A stretch of DNA of 52,059 nt from Bacteroidales bacterium UBA1714 (GCA_002317295.1 DCIY01000015.1:38482-90540), one strand, 5' to 3'; positions 1 to 8,600 are shown, counted from the stretch's first letter. Program-made: numbers and translations. The notes: a model not told the origin generated them from the sequence alone.

Positions 1-23
1 GTAGTGGGGTAGTGGAGTAGTGG
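1..23. repeat. Short GTAGTGG tandem repeat before the first gene
   Basis: The window opens with three or more imperfect copies of a GTAGTGG/AGTAGTGG unit ending 17 bp before the start codon at 41. It resembles the other short purine-rich tandem repeats found just upstream of genes in this window (11536, 16115, 16865). The left part may continue outside the window. Confidence 0.5.
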
Positions 24-40
24 AAATTAAATAAACATAT

Positions 41-1087
41 ATGAAGATTATTCTAAAATCCGATTTACATCGGGAGTTGGTTGAACTCCCATTTGCCATT
101 ACCGCGGAGTGGGAAGAACAATATCAGGTAGTCATCGTGCTGACCGGTGGCAGCGAGAACCTGTTTTTACAAGAGGTTCAGGCCGGTCATATAGACCTCA
201 ATCGACCGATTCTGTTGGTAGCAGGACTACAATCCAATGCCCTGCCGGCTTCGCTGGAAATTCTCGCGTGGATAAACTCCCACAATGGTCATGGACTGGT
301 AACCACTACCGCTGAATTACCTCAACACAGCCATCAGACTTCGACCATTCATCCCTTAGTATATACTCCTGAAGCCGAACCTTTGCGATTGGGAGTGATT
401 GGCCAGCCCAGCGATTGGTTGATTTCATCGCGTGTGGATTACACAATGGTTCAATCTAAGTTTCATATCGAATTGGTGGATATACCACTGGACTCCATTA
501 TTGCCTTGGGCGAAGTGGATTCGGGTTTGGAGGGAGCCAAGGCCATTCATCGCGAACTGGTTCGTATGGTGGAACAATATCACCTGAGTGGTCTTACCCT
601 TCGTTGTTTCGATTTGCTGACCACCGTGAAGAACACCGGTTGTTGGGCACTGAGTATGCTCAATGACGCGGGTATTCCTGCAGCCTGCGAAGGCGATATA
701 CCCTTGTTGCTCACCATGATGCTCGCTCGTCAGCGTTACCACGCACCGGGTTTCCAGGTCAACCCCGCACGCATCTATCCGGATGGTCGCATTCTGTTTG
801 CCCATTGCACCCTACCGCTGAGTATGACCACCAAGTACTCGCTCACCACCCATTTTGAATCGGGTATTGGCGTAGGTATCCACGGTGAACTGCCGTTAGG
901 CGAATATCGACTGATGAAGATTAGTTCCGATTTGCAAACCATGATGGATGAACCGGTAAGGTTGATTCTCAACCAATTTGAACCCACCTTGTGCCGTACA
1001 CAGGTTTGGGTACAGGCATCGCGTGAGTTGGCGCAACAGATGTTGACTCATCCTTTGGCCAACCATCACTTATTAGTCAAGTGCTGA
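41..1087 (+). CDS. L-fucose/L-arabinose isomerase C-terminal-like protein
   Basis: This 348-residue protein has no signal peptide and is probably cytoplasmic. Residues about 185-235 (the LRCFDLL segment through CEGDIPLLLTMM) resemble the substrate- and metal-site region of L-fucose isomerase family proteins, where an acidic CEGD stretch lies in a conserved helix. Full fucose isomerases are near 590 residues, so this is a short family member lacking much of the N-terminal domains. The substrate is unknown, and an isomerase activity is an inference from a distant resemblance. The start at 41 is the first ATG after the short repeat. The EamA transporter gene starts 1 bp after the stop, so the two are almost certainly one operon, which suggests a paired metabolite enzyme and exporter or importer. 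A regulatory or binding protein derived from the isomerase fold is an alternative. Confidence 0.6.
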   Translation: MKIILKSDLHRELVELPFAITAEWEEQYQVVIVLTGGSENLFLQEVQAGHIDLNRPILLVAGLQSNALPASLEILAWINSHNGHGLVTTTAELPQHSHQTSTIHPLVYTPEAEPLRLGVIGQPSDWLISSRVDYTMVQSKFHIELVDIPLDSIIALGEVDSGLEGAKAIHRELVRMVEQYHLSGLTLRCFDLLTTVKNTGCWALSMLNDAGIPAACEGDIPLLLTMMLARQRYHAPGFQVNPARIYPDGRILFAHCTLPLSMTTKYSLTTHFESGIGVGIHGELPLGEYRLMKISSDLQTMMDEPVRLILNQFEPTLCRTQVWVQASRELAQQMLTHPLANHHLLVKC

Positions 1088-1088
1088 T

Positions 1089-1994
1089 ATGTGGATTCTG
1101 TTAGCGGTTTGCTCCGCTGTATTTTTGGGGTGTTATGATATTGCCAAGAAAAAGTCGCTTACCACTTTTTCCGTATTGGATGTACTGACATTCAGTGTGA
1201 TCCTATCGTGTCTGTTATTGATACCCATGCTGCTGGGTTCTCGGTGGTGTGAAGATAGCATGCCCGCGTTATTGTATGTACCACGGGTTTCGTGGCAGGG
1301 GCACGGGCTTATCCTGCTCAAGTCCTGCATCGTGTTGTCGAGTTGGCTATGTTCGTATGTGGCACTCAAACATCTGGCCATTTCCGTCGTGGCGCCCATG
1401 CAGGCTACACGACCCATGTGGACGCTGGTAGGCGCGATGCTGATTTTTGGCGAGCGCCTCAATCTGCACCAAAGCATAGGCGTCGCGTGTGCCCTGGGAA
1501 GTATTTTTCTTTTTTCTGTCTGGGAACATCCTCGGGGAGGATTCAGTTGGAAAGGGGAAGGTAAGTACTATTTATTGCTCATCGCGGGCATCCTGTTGGG
1601 TTCCACCAGCGGGCTTTATGACAAGTACATGATGCGTCATTGGGACCATAATGCGGTACAGGTATACTACACCATCTATCAGGCTCTATTGATGGGAACC
1701 GTATGGTTGGTTGTGCGACGCCATCCCCGACTCGCACTGCGTTCGCTCGTGCAACATGGGGTACCTTGGTCGATTGTGGCCATTTCGGTGTTGCTGGTGG
1801 TCAGTGATTTTGTCTATTTATTGGCGCTCTCATATCCCGATTCGCTCATAGCAGTGGTGTCCACCATTCGCCGTGGCGGAACCATCATTCCATTCCTGTA
1901 TGGCATTCTCATTCTGCGGGAAAAAGACCCGTGGAAGAAGATTGTCTGCACCCTGGGCATCGCCATAGGCCTCGCCTTCCTCATTATCGGGTAA
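1089..1994 (+). CDS. EamA/DMT-family membrane transporter
   Basis: This 301-residue protein is almost entirely hydrophobic, with about ten membrane segments in two similar halves of five (residues about 1-145 and 155-301), the usual EamA build of the drug/metabolite transporter superfamily. Each half ends with a segment of the type GxxLIFGERLNxxQxxGxxLIxxGxxxF: here MLIFGERLNLHQSIGVACAL in the first half and ILILREKDPWKKIVCTLGIA in the second. Family members move small metabolites or sugars across the inner membrane; the substrate cannot be read from sequence. The gene follows the isomerase-like gene by 1 bp and is the last of the operon. No clear terminator follows; the next 780 bp hold repeats only. 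Confidence 0.85.
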   Translation: MWILLAVCSAVFLGCYDIAKKKSLTTFSVLDVLTFSVILSCLLLIPMLLGSRWCEDSMPALLYVPRVSWQGHGLILLKSCIVLSSWLCSYVALKHLAISVVAPMQATRPMWTLVGAMLIFGERLNLHQSIGVACALGSIFLFSVWEHPRGGFSWKGEGKYYLLLIAGILLGSTSGLYDKYMMRHWDHNAVQVYYTIYQALLMGTVWLVVRRHPRLALRSLVQHGVPWSIVAISVLLVVSDFVYLLALSYPDSLIAVVSTIRRGGTIIPFLYGILILREKDPWKKIVCTLGIAIGLAFLIIG

Positions 1995-2028
1995 GGAAGG
2001 CGGATCTGGTTATCTTTCCCTAAATAAA

Positions 2029-2453
2029 GTTGACTCTTCCCGATGCGGAAAAATGGGAAAACAGAAAAGGACAAATGGTAGTCTATCCCTTCGGTATGGG
2101 TACGGTATCCCTTCGGTAGCGGACATGTCCAATGATTATTCCATCTTTCCATATTTCCGCATCCGGAAGAGTTAAAATATATACCCAGTAGCAGCTCATA
2201 CACCAGACCATGACCCTTATTTGGGAAAAGTCAGCGAGTTTGCCAAATTGCCATATTGCCGGATGCGAAAGAGCTCAACTGCTGAATTGGGAGGAAATGG
2301 CATAAAACGGGGTAAAAAAGAACCCAAATTTAGGGGAGTAGGGGTTATATATTATAATATATATTATATTACATATTTTTTGGGTGGGTATCAACTCTTC
2401 AAAATGTGGCAATATGGCAAAGTGGCAAAGTGACGCCACTTTGCCACTTTGCC
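2029..2453. repeat. Cluster of related inverted repeats, possibly degenerate miniature elements
   Basis: Four related arms of about 30 bp lie here: 2029-2060 (forward), 2146-2174 (reverse), 2240-2280 (reverse) and 2391-2422 (forward). They share the pattern AACTCTTCC-n-GATGCGGAA followed by ATGG. The first pair encloses about 85 bp containing a direct repeat of TATCCCTTCGGTA; the second encloses an AT-only palindromic tract (about 2346-2371). At 2416-2453 an 8-bp unit GGCAAAGT forms a perfect 17-bp stem with a 4-nt loop. No credible coding region overlaps. This accounts for much of the 784-bp gap after the EamA gene. Confidence 0.55.
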
Positions 2454-2536
2454 ACTTTGCCGGATAATTTTGTGTTGATTAGTGGGATTGAGAGCAGAGC
2501 AAGAGCATACTATCCTCTCACTATCCTCATACTCGG

Positions 2537-2630
2537 ACGAGCTTGCTCGTACGACACGTGCTGCGCACTACGACACGCGGCTAAGCCGCTACGACAACCA
2601 CGCCCGAAAGGGCTAACGAATGGCCTCCGG
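2537..2630 (+). repeat. Hairpin array with TACGACAC linkers
   Basis: Successive short hairpins with different stems are joined by a constant linker. Stems seen are ACGAGC/GCTCGT (2537-2550), GTGC/GCAC (2558-2568), GCGGC/GCCGC (2577-2589) and GCCC/GGGC with a GAAA loop (2602-2613). The first two are followed by TACGACAC, the third by TACGACAA, the fourth by TAACGAA, and a weak fifth stem follows at 2622-2632. The same hairpin-plus-linker pattern occurs in the gyrB leader at 46405-46467, read on the minus strand. Confidence 0.7.
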
Positions 2631-2636
2631 TCTGAT

Positions 2637-2695
2637 GTCAACAAATTTAGGACAAGTGTCTACCTTTTTAGGAAAAAGTCAACAAAATCAGGACA
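2637..2695. mobile_element. Possible solo terminus of an IS21-like insertion sequence
   Basis: Three imperfect 18-bp direct repeats of the form GTCAACaaatttAGGACA start at 2637, 2658 and 2678, a period of 20-21 bp. Multiple subterminal repeats beginning with TGTC-type ends are characteristic of IS21-family ends (known family property). No transposase gene or second end lies in the window, so this would be a relic or an internal break point. An unrelated tandem repeat is the alternative. Confidence 0.35.
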
Positions 2696-2707
2696 ACAAC
2701 GGCGATG

Positions 2708-2740
2708 ATAAAAAACGGTGGCTCCCCGCAGGAAGCCACC
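2708..2740 (-). terminator. Intrinsic terminator after the sugar-binding lipoprotein gene
   Basis: On the minus strand GGTGGCT and AGCCACC form a 7-bp stem around a 10-nt loop, followed by a run of six T. It lies about 40 bp after the stop codon at 2779. Confidence 0.8.
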
Positions 2741-2778
2741 AATTTTCAATAGCGTAGCGAGGTCGTTAGTTCGAAGGG

Positions 2779-3792
2779 CTAATTCTTATAAACAGCTACG
2801 GGGGTGGATTTTAAGAAAGGAATTCTGACACTGCCATTATCAATCCAACTGTCAGAGGTGGGTATTCCACCATTGATCAGATTAACAAGAGCCGATACGG
2901 AATTATATGCCATATCAATGAGAGACTTGTCAACCGTCATATACTGTTTACCCTGTTCGATGTATTGCTTTGCACTTTCCAGATTGTCCTGACCGGTGAT
3001 AAATGGAAATTCTTTGAGACTGTATTGTGCTTCATCAAAGGCAGCAATCGCTCCTTCAGCCGTCATGTCATTGGGAGCAAGAACCAAATCCACCTTGGTT
3101 GCAGAATCATATTTCTTCAATCTTTCCTTCATTTCTGCCTTGGCGGCCTCGGCAGTCCATTCAGGCAGTGCTGCCTGGTGGAAAGAACACTTGCCGCTGA
3201 CGATATTCAATGTGCCGTTGTTGATATAGGTTTTGAGGACGTCATAGGCTCCATCGAAGAAAGCTTCGGAGTTTTCGTCTGATGCGGGACCTGCCAGCAT
3301 CTCAAGGTTCATTACTTCCTTTCCCGACAGATCGAAAGCCATAATAAGATACTGTCCCTGCAACCGACCGATTTCACGTGCATCACAAGACGAATAAGCA
3401 CCAATGTTTGTATTGGATTTGATCAGTCTGTCGTGACATACAATTCGAATATTCGTCATTTCTTTCATCGCTTCATTGAGAGTTGCCTGGTCAATGGCTG
3501 TGATGATGAAATTTCTTGTGCCGTTATGATACGCTTCCTTCAGTTGATTGGCCTGCGTTGTGGCTCCCTGTGTAGATTCCGGTGCACTATAATAGGTTAC
3601 TTTTGAAGCATTTACCTGTTTGAATGCCTTTTCCATGTTTGCCTTGTCGGAAATCCAGCGGTTATTGGCCGCCCCGTCCGGAAGCAGTACTGCGATGGGT
3701 TGATTGGTTACCGAAATCGGTTCATCAGGAGAACAAGAGACCAACGCAAGCGCAGTCACAACCAGTAGCATAAAAAAACTCGTTTTTTTCAT
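2779..3792 (-). CDS. Periplasmic sugar-binding lipoprotein (type 1 periplasmic binding fold)
   Basis: This 337-residue protein has a lipoprotein signal, MKKTSFFMLLVVTALALVSC, with the lipid-acceptor cysteine at position 20. The mature part resembles ribose/xylose-type binding proteins of the LacI/periplasmic-binding fold: a first strand IAVLLPDG near residue 32, an NGTRNFIITAID stretch around 95, a VDLVLAPNDMTAEGAIAAF stretch near 235 (the usual 'N-D-x-x-A-x-G' turn), and FPFITGQDN near 265. Such proteins capture a sugar for an ABC importer or a sensor kinase. No permease, ATPase or kinase gene is nearby, so the partner is unknown. The gene lies 27 bp downstream of tRNA-Ala with no visible promoter of its own, so it may be expressed by read-through from the tRNA promoter. 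A terminator follows at 2708-2740. Confidence 0.8.
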   Translation of the reverse strand: MKKTSFFMLLVVTALALVSCSPDEPISVTNQPIAVLLPDGAANNRWISDKANMEKAFKQVNASKVTYYSAPESTQGATTQANQLKEAYHNGTRNFIITAIDQATLNEAMKEMTNIRIVCHDRLIKSNTNIGAYSSCDAREIGRLQGQYLIMAFDLSGKEVMNLEMLAGPASDENSEAFFDGAYDVLKTYINNGTLNIVSGKCSFHQAALPEWTAEAAKAEMKERLKKYDSATKVDLVLAPNDMTAEGAIAAFDEAQYSLKEFPFITGQDNLESAKQYIEQGKQYMTVDKSLIDMAYNSVSALVNLINGGIPTSDSWIDNGSVRIPFLKSTPVAVYKN

Positions 3793-3819
3793 AATTATCT
3801 ATAAAAATTCTGGGGAAGA

Positions 3820-3896
3820 TGGTGGAGTATAGCGGACTCGAACCGCTCACCTCGACACTGCCAGTGTCGCGCTCTAGCCAGATGAGCTAATACCCC
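3820..3896 (-). tRNA. tRNA-Ala (anticodon GGC)
   Basis: A complete cloverleaf of 77 nt with encoded CCA reads on the minus strand. The acceptor stem GGGGTAT/ATACTCC contains the G3-U70 wobble pair that identifies alanine tRNAs. The anticodon stem CGACA/TGTCG carries loop CTGGCAG, giving anticodon GGC, which reads GCC. The T-arm has the expected GGTTCGAGTCC sequence. The promoter lies at 3915-3946. Confidence 0.95.
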
Positions 3897-3914
3897 ATTT
3901 GTCGTTAGACGCTG

Positions 3915-3946
3915 CAAAATTACAACAATTTTTTCACATACGCAAA
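3915..3946 (-). promoter_or_regulatory. Bacteroidetes-type promoter of tRNA-Ala
   Basis: Minus strand: -33 TTTG at 3943-3946, 20 bp, then -7 TAATTTTG at 3915-3922, about 18 bp before the mature tRNA 5' end. The -33 box lies at the edge of the T-tract of the rmlD terminator. Confidence 0.8.
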
Positions 3947-3977
3947 AAAAAACGCCAATTTTCTGATAAAATGGCAT
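3944..3977 (-). terminator. Intrinsic terminator of rmlC-rmlD
   Basis: On the minus strand ATGCCA and TGGCGT pair, with inner TTTT/AAAA pairs, followed by eight or nine T. It begins about 10 bp after the rmlD stop. Its T-tract merges into the tRNA-Ala promoter. Confidence 0.75.
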
Positions 3978-3987
3978 TTTTTTTAGT

Positions 3988-4827
3988 TTATAATAACTGC
4001 TCCAGACACCTGTTCAGCGAATCGGTCCAATAAGGAATAGCAATTCCAAAGGTGGCTTTGACCTTGGATTTGTCCAGCACACTGTAATGGGGACGGGGGG
4101 TTTTGTACGCATACGCCTCGGAGAGAATGGGTAATACCGGTGTGGTAATACCTGCAGCACGCAATATCGCTACCGTAAAATCAAACCACGAGCACACACC
4201 CTCATTGGTGTAGTGATAGATACCGGCATGCCAGGTATCGCACTCGATGGCCGCATAGATGGCGCGTGCGAGGTCTTGGGCATAGGTCGGCGTACCTATC
4301 TGGTCAAACACCACACTCAGACATTCTTTTTCCCGGCCCAAACGAAGCATGGTTTTGACAAAATTGTTGCCATAGGGTGAATATAGCCATGCCGTACGGA
4401 AGATAATGGCCTCGGGACAAACCTCCAGTAATGCCTGTTCACCGGCCAATTTGGTACGTCCGTAGGCGGTACGCGGAGCTACAGGGTCGGACTCTCGGCA
4501 GGGGCAATGTTCATCGCCGGAAAAGACATAATCGGTGGAGACATGGATGATCTTTGGGCATGCCTGTCCCAAATTGCGCACCGCATCGGCATTGATGGTG
4601 AGCGCCGTAGGTTCATCCTCCTCTGCCCGATCGACATTGGTGTATGCGGCACAGTTGACGATGAGATCAATGGCATGGGTTTGGACAAAATCCCGAACCG
4701 CCTCACGCGAGGTGATATCCAGTTCTGCCACATCGGTAAAAAAGTATTGATGGGAAGGATGCTCGACACTGAGGTTGCGCATCTCGGTACCCAATTGGCC
4801 ATTGGCTCCGGTAATCAGTATATTCAT
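3988..4827 (-). CDS. rmlD: dTDP-4-dehydrorhamnose reductase
   Basis: This 279-residue enzyme makes dTDP-L-rhamnose by NAD(P)H reduction of dTDP-4-keto-L-rhamnose, the last step of the pathway, in the cytoplasm. It is a short-chain dehydrogenase of the RmlD family: the N-terminal nucleotide-binding loop ITGANGQLG (residues 5-13), STDYVFSGD near residue 98 and the catalytic tyrosine-lysine pair YGRTK near 125 are all present. Length matches the family (about 280-300). It lies 6 bp after rmlC, so they form one transcript. The rmlA and rmlB genes for the first two steps are not in the window. The product would feed O-antigen, capsule or glycoprotein sugars. A terminator follows at 3944-3977. Confidence 0.95.
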   Translation of the reverse strand: MNILITGANGQLGTEMRNLSVEHPSHQYFFTDVAELDITSREAVRDFVQTHAIDLIVNCAAYTNVDRAEEDEPTALTINADAVRNLGQACPKIIHVSTDYVFSGDEHCPCRESDPVAPRTAYGRTKLAGEQALLEVCPEAIIFRTAWLYSPYGNNFVKTMLRLGREKECLSVVFDQIGTPTYAQDLARAIYAAIECDTWHAGIYHYTNEGVCSWFDFTVAILRAAGITTPVLPILSEAYAYKTPRPHYSVLDKSKVKATFGIAIPYWTDSLNRCLEQLL

Positions 4828-4833
4828 AAGGGA

Positions 4834-5382
4834 TCAAAAGGGATTATCCAATTCGCTTAATAACGGGTGACGCTTATCCTTGTCACTGAGGATACGCTGG
4901 TCTTGTGGTATTTGCCAATCAATGGCCAGGGCGGGATCGCTGAGCAAAATGCCCCCATCGGCCTCCGGGTGATAGAGTTCATCGCATTTGTAACTGAATA
5001 CGGCTTCCTGACTGAGCACGCTGAACCCATGGGCAAAACCCTTAGGGATAAAGAACTGTTTATGATTTTCCGCACTCAGTTCTACCCCATACCACTGTCC
5101 ATACGTGGGACTGTCTTTGCGCAGATCCACTGCTATATCCAGCACCCGGCCCAATGTGCAACATACCAGTTTGGCCTGGGTAAACGGCGGACGCTGAAAA
5201 TGCAAACCCCGTACCACACCGTAACAGGAGCAAGACTGATTGTCCTGCACAAACTGTGCATCTATACCCGCCTCACGATAGCGCTGCTCATTATACGTTT
5301 CTATAAAGTACCCGCGTGCATCCGCGAACACTTGAGGTTCAATGACCTTTAATCCGGCAATGGGAGTATCGTAAACTTTCAT
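4834..5382 (-). CDS. rmlC: dTDP-4-dehydrorhamnose 3,5-epimerase
   Basis: This 182-residue cupin enzyme epimerises dTDP-4-keto-6-deoxyglucose at C3 and C5, the third step to dTDP-L-rhamnose. The family motif RGLHFQ with the catalytic histidine is near residue 57, followed by LDIAVDLRKDSPTYGQW, which includes the conserved aspartate, and FIPKGFAHGFSVLS near 110. A longer reading with eight more residues is possible up to 5406, but the promoter's -7 box lies at 5404-5411, so that start would lie upstream of the transcript; the ATG at 5382 (MKVYDTP) is chosen. It heads the rmlC-rmlD pair with 6 bp spacing. Confidence 0.95.
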   Translation of the reverse strand: MKVYDTPIAGLKVIEPQVFADARGYFIETYNEQRYREAGIDAQFVQDNQSCSCYGVVRGLHFQRPPFTQAKLVCCTLGRVLDIAVDLRKDSPTYGQWYGVELSAENHKQFFIPKGFAHGFSVLSQEAVFSYKCDELYHPEADGGILLSDPALAIDWQIPQDQRILSDKDKRHPLLSELDNPF

Positions 5383-5403
5383 CGTATAAAAATAATTGGA
5401 CTG

Positions 5404-5435
5404 CAAAATTACAAAAAATTACGGATATATGCAAA
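5404..5435 (-). promoter_or_regulatory. Promoter of rmlC-rmlD
   Basis: Minus strand: -33 TTTG (5432-5435) in the extended form TTTGCATATAT, 20 bp spacer, -7 TAATTTTG (5404-5411). It sets the rmlC start to 5382. Confidence 0.85.
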
Positions 5436-5444
5436 TATTTGGTA

Positions 5445-5536
5445 CAAAAATATAACAAATGGCGCCTCCCTGAAGCGGAAAGCGCCATTGCTCATAGATG
5501 AGAGTAGGATATTAACTTTTATCCATTTGTGATAGA
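5445..5536 (-). ncRNA. Candidate small RNA between the amidase gene and rmlC
   Basis: A strong promoter at 5542-5573 would start a transcript near 5535 running toward rmlC. No coding region longer than a few codons follows. Instead three hairpins occur in order on the minus strand: GGATA/TATCC (5507-5524), CTCA/TGAG (5491-5502) and AATGGCGC/GCGCCATT (5458-5489) with an inner TTCC/GGGA helix, then a T-rich tract. The transcript would be about 90 nt and end just before the separate rmlC promoter. It could instead be an attenuating leader of rmlC. No known RNA family was recognised. Confidence 0.5.
5458..5489 (-). terminator. Hairpin ending the candidate small RNA
   Basis: An 8-bp stem AATGGCGC/GCGCCATT with inner TTCC/GGGA pairs is followed on the minus strand by a T-rich but interrupted tract (TTTGTTATATTTTT). 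It probably ends transcription before the rmlC promoter. Confidence 0.6.
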
Positions 5537-5541
5537 CGGTG

Positions 5542-5573
5542 CAAAATTAATACAATATTCTCATCGGTACAAA
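5542..5573 (-). promoter_or_regulatory. Promoter of the candidate small RNA
   Basis: Minus strand: -33 TTTG at 5570-5573, exactly 20 bp, -7 TAATTTTG at 5542-5549. No gene begins between it and the hairpin at 5458-5489. Confidence 0.75.
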
Positions 5574-5626
5574 TTCTTCATTAAGTTTTGACAAATCGTG
5601 TCGATTTTTTGACAAACGGAAACAAA

Positions 5627-8600
5627 TTACTGGATCCGTTGGCCTCTCAAATCGTAAATCACGCCATTACGCTCAATGCAAATAACCCCGTTGTGCATGA
5701 ACTTGCGAACCGGTTGTGCCTGATGGATATCGGCCACGCCAGTACCCGGTTGGTTAAGGATCAGTCGTTCACGAGCCGGAATGGTGGTCACATTCGTAGC
5801 CGACGGGAGAGAATATACATAGAATCCGTTATCACCCGAGCAAACGAGGTTGCCGGCAAAGTCAAAGTTCATTTGACGGAAGGCCATGATACCGTGCTTG
5901 TACGAATAATCCAGCGTTAACACCGGTTTGTCCCCTTCCCAAGCAATATCAAACACCAGGAACTCGGTACTGCCATTGGTCATCACCAAACGAGACTCAT
6001 CTGCGGAAACGGCATACGCACTGTTGGCACAGCCGTCAATCACATCCTTGTACGGATCCACTGCCGAAGAGAGTTGTTCATTGCCATTCCAATCATAGAA
6101 CTTGAGTGCCGTAGCAGAGGCGTTGTTATTACCTGTCGAACGGTTTTGAGAAACAAAGAATCCGTGCGAAGTTCCCCAAACGTTACCTTCGGTATTGGCC
6201 TGACCGGTGAGGGTGTAGCAGCGCGTCGGAGCCGTGTCCCAAGTACGAACAATCGAACTATCCTCCTGACCAAGCTGGTAAACGCAAACACCATTGGCCG
6301 GTAAAGTGCCTGCAGCATCCTCGTTGTACACAATCAGTTTGGTATTGGCCCCTGTGCCATAGATATGACATCCCGGAGAAGACGAACCGATGGCCACGCT
6401 TGTAGCATTGGTCCATACACCGGTACTGGTGTTTTGAGTTCCCTTGAAGAACGGAGCGTGCACGGAAGGATTGGCAGGATCGACTACATAAATACCCGAA
6501 TGAGGATCTCCCCAGTCAGCCAGATAGAGGTAACCTGCTTCATCGGTCGATATACGCGCGGGCGAGCCATAGAACTCTTGGCCACCTAATTCCACCGCGG
6601 TAGAAAGGACGGTATAGTCCGGAGCCATGCGAACCAAGCCATTGCGATTGGCATGAGCAGTGAGTTTGTTTCCTCCTTCACGGTTGAACAGATAGATGGA
6701 GCAGAAGTTGGGCGACATCGGCGAATTATCTACCGTAGAGGTCCAACGGGTACCGCCTGCGATGATTGCCGATTGGGTCTTGGAATGCAGTAAACCGACA
6801 TTGGCAACCGGAGCACCGTGTAACTCGATGGCCCAGGCCAACTCGTCTTCTTCCGGCATTTCGTATTTAGACAGTGAGAAGGTATATTCACCGGCCTGAG
6901 CACCAGCTGCTAAAGTAACGTCATAATCAGCCACTACTTCTTCGCCATACAGATACAATTTGGCACTGGCTGGTTGAGCGTTGGCGCGGAACGAGAAATC
7001 AAATTGGTTACCATTTTTCTCCGCGCTCAGGTCATAGGCCAAAATATGTGCCACAGCAGGTTGCTGAACACCTTTGGTAGTCATACGGCTGAGGGTATTG
7101 CCACGAGTGAGATACAGAGTGATATCCATATTATCCACGGCACCAAACGCAAAACTGCGAGCCGCAACGGTATCCAGTACCAGACCCGGAACGATGGAAA
7201 TGGCCGCAGCCTTGTCCAAACCGGCGGTGATATCGTAGAGGGCAATACTCGTGGTTGCCTTGGAAGCATCAAACACAGGAGCTGCCATCACGGCATGGTG
7301 GGCATACTTGAAGTAATTGGCACCAAAGGTATAGAACGGCAATGTGCCCTTAAAGATAGGAGCGGTATTGGTCACCGTATTGATTTTCCACTCATACGGA
7401 GCCATATTGTCCGACGAAATAATGAAGGATGAATTATCACGCGGGCTGACTACCAAACGCATCTCGCCATATACAGAAACCTGAAGGGCCTGACCTCCAT
7501 CTTCGGGTTTGTTACGCAATGCAGAAGCGTACTTATTGTCCGAGATATAGTATACCACAAAACGGGTATTGGTGGTCGAACCGGTAGTTGTTGCCGTGGA
7601 TACCAGTGTACCTTCAGCGGTCGTTCCGGAGTAAGCCAATGTTTCACCGGTGATGGCATTGAGGTAGTTACCGGCTGTTTCGTTATTGGACGTATTGATC
7701 CACATGGCACCATTCCATCCGGCCGCATTCTTTTCCCATTTATAGATGAGCCAGTTGTGAACCGGAGAGAATGCAATGGCTTCCTTGTTACATCCTACCA
7801 GATAGCCATCGGCAGTCAGGGCAATATCCGACAACTTGTATACACCTTCGGACGAAACCGAGCAGAAATCGGTTGGCAGAGTATTGATAATCTGACGTGT
7901 AGCAGGATCCACCTCGATTAACAAAGGCTCTTTGGCAGCATTGAGGGCCAAAACTATCAGTTCACCATCCCGATAGAGGACACGACGAATGGTCATGTTG
8001 TTCAGTGTATCGGGCAGTGCCTGAGACTGGTAGGAGGTCGTCATATGGTACGATTCAGCCAAGGCAGCATAGGAGGGTTGCACCGGATCGGGATAGTTCT
8101 CATACACTACGGTAGGGGGTACATAAGAGGTATCGACCAGGAAAATCATCGGATAGACGGTTTCATTGGCTTTGACCTCAAACGCATTCTTAAATTCCGT
8201 ACCCAGATCCTTATAGCCCGGGCAGGTAGCATCGAGGGTATAATCCGTTCCCGGAACCAGGTTTTCAAATACGAATATACCATTATATAAGGTGTCCACC
8301 TGATAGCGGGCCACTTCAACACCTGCTTTTTTCAAAATCACGGTAGCGCCGTTGCAGGGAATCCATTGGTCATTGGACTTGGCGGCATAACCGAACAACG
8401 GATTGGTAATCTTGTTGTACATATCCTTGACCGTACCCATGATATAACCGGTGGTCTCCGCCGGTGCCTGGTAATAATCCAATATACCACGATAGTATGC
8501 CAAACCTTCCTGGTGGCAATAGTCGGGGTTGAGGGCACGGTGGCGGGCAGGTTGGTAGGTATGGAAATATCCCTCTACCAGATAACCGCTGGCACCATGT

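Noticed and set aside
2406..2708. A 100-codon frame across the hairpin array
   Set aside because: It consists of translated repeat units and a possible insertion-sequence end, with no codon pattern of a real gene.
5445..5536. 6S RNA or another known housekeeping RNA
   Set aside because: The predicted transcript is too short for 6S and lacks a large central bubble; no signature of SRP, RNase P or tmRNA was seen here or elsewhere in the window.
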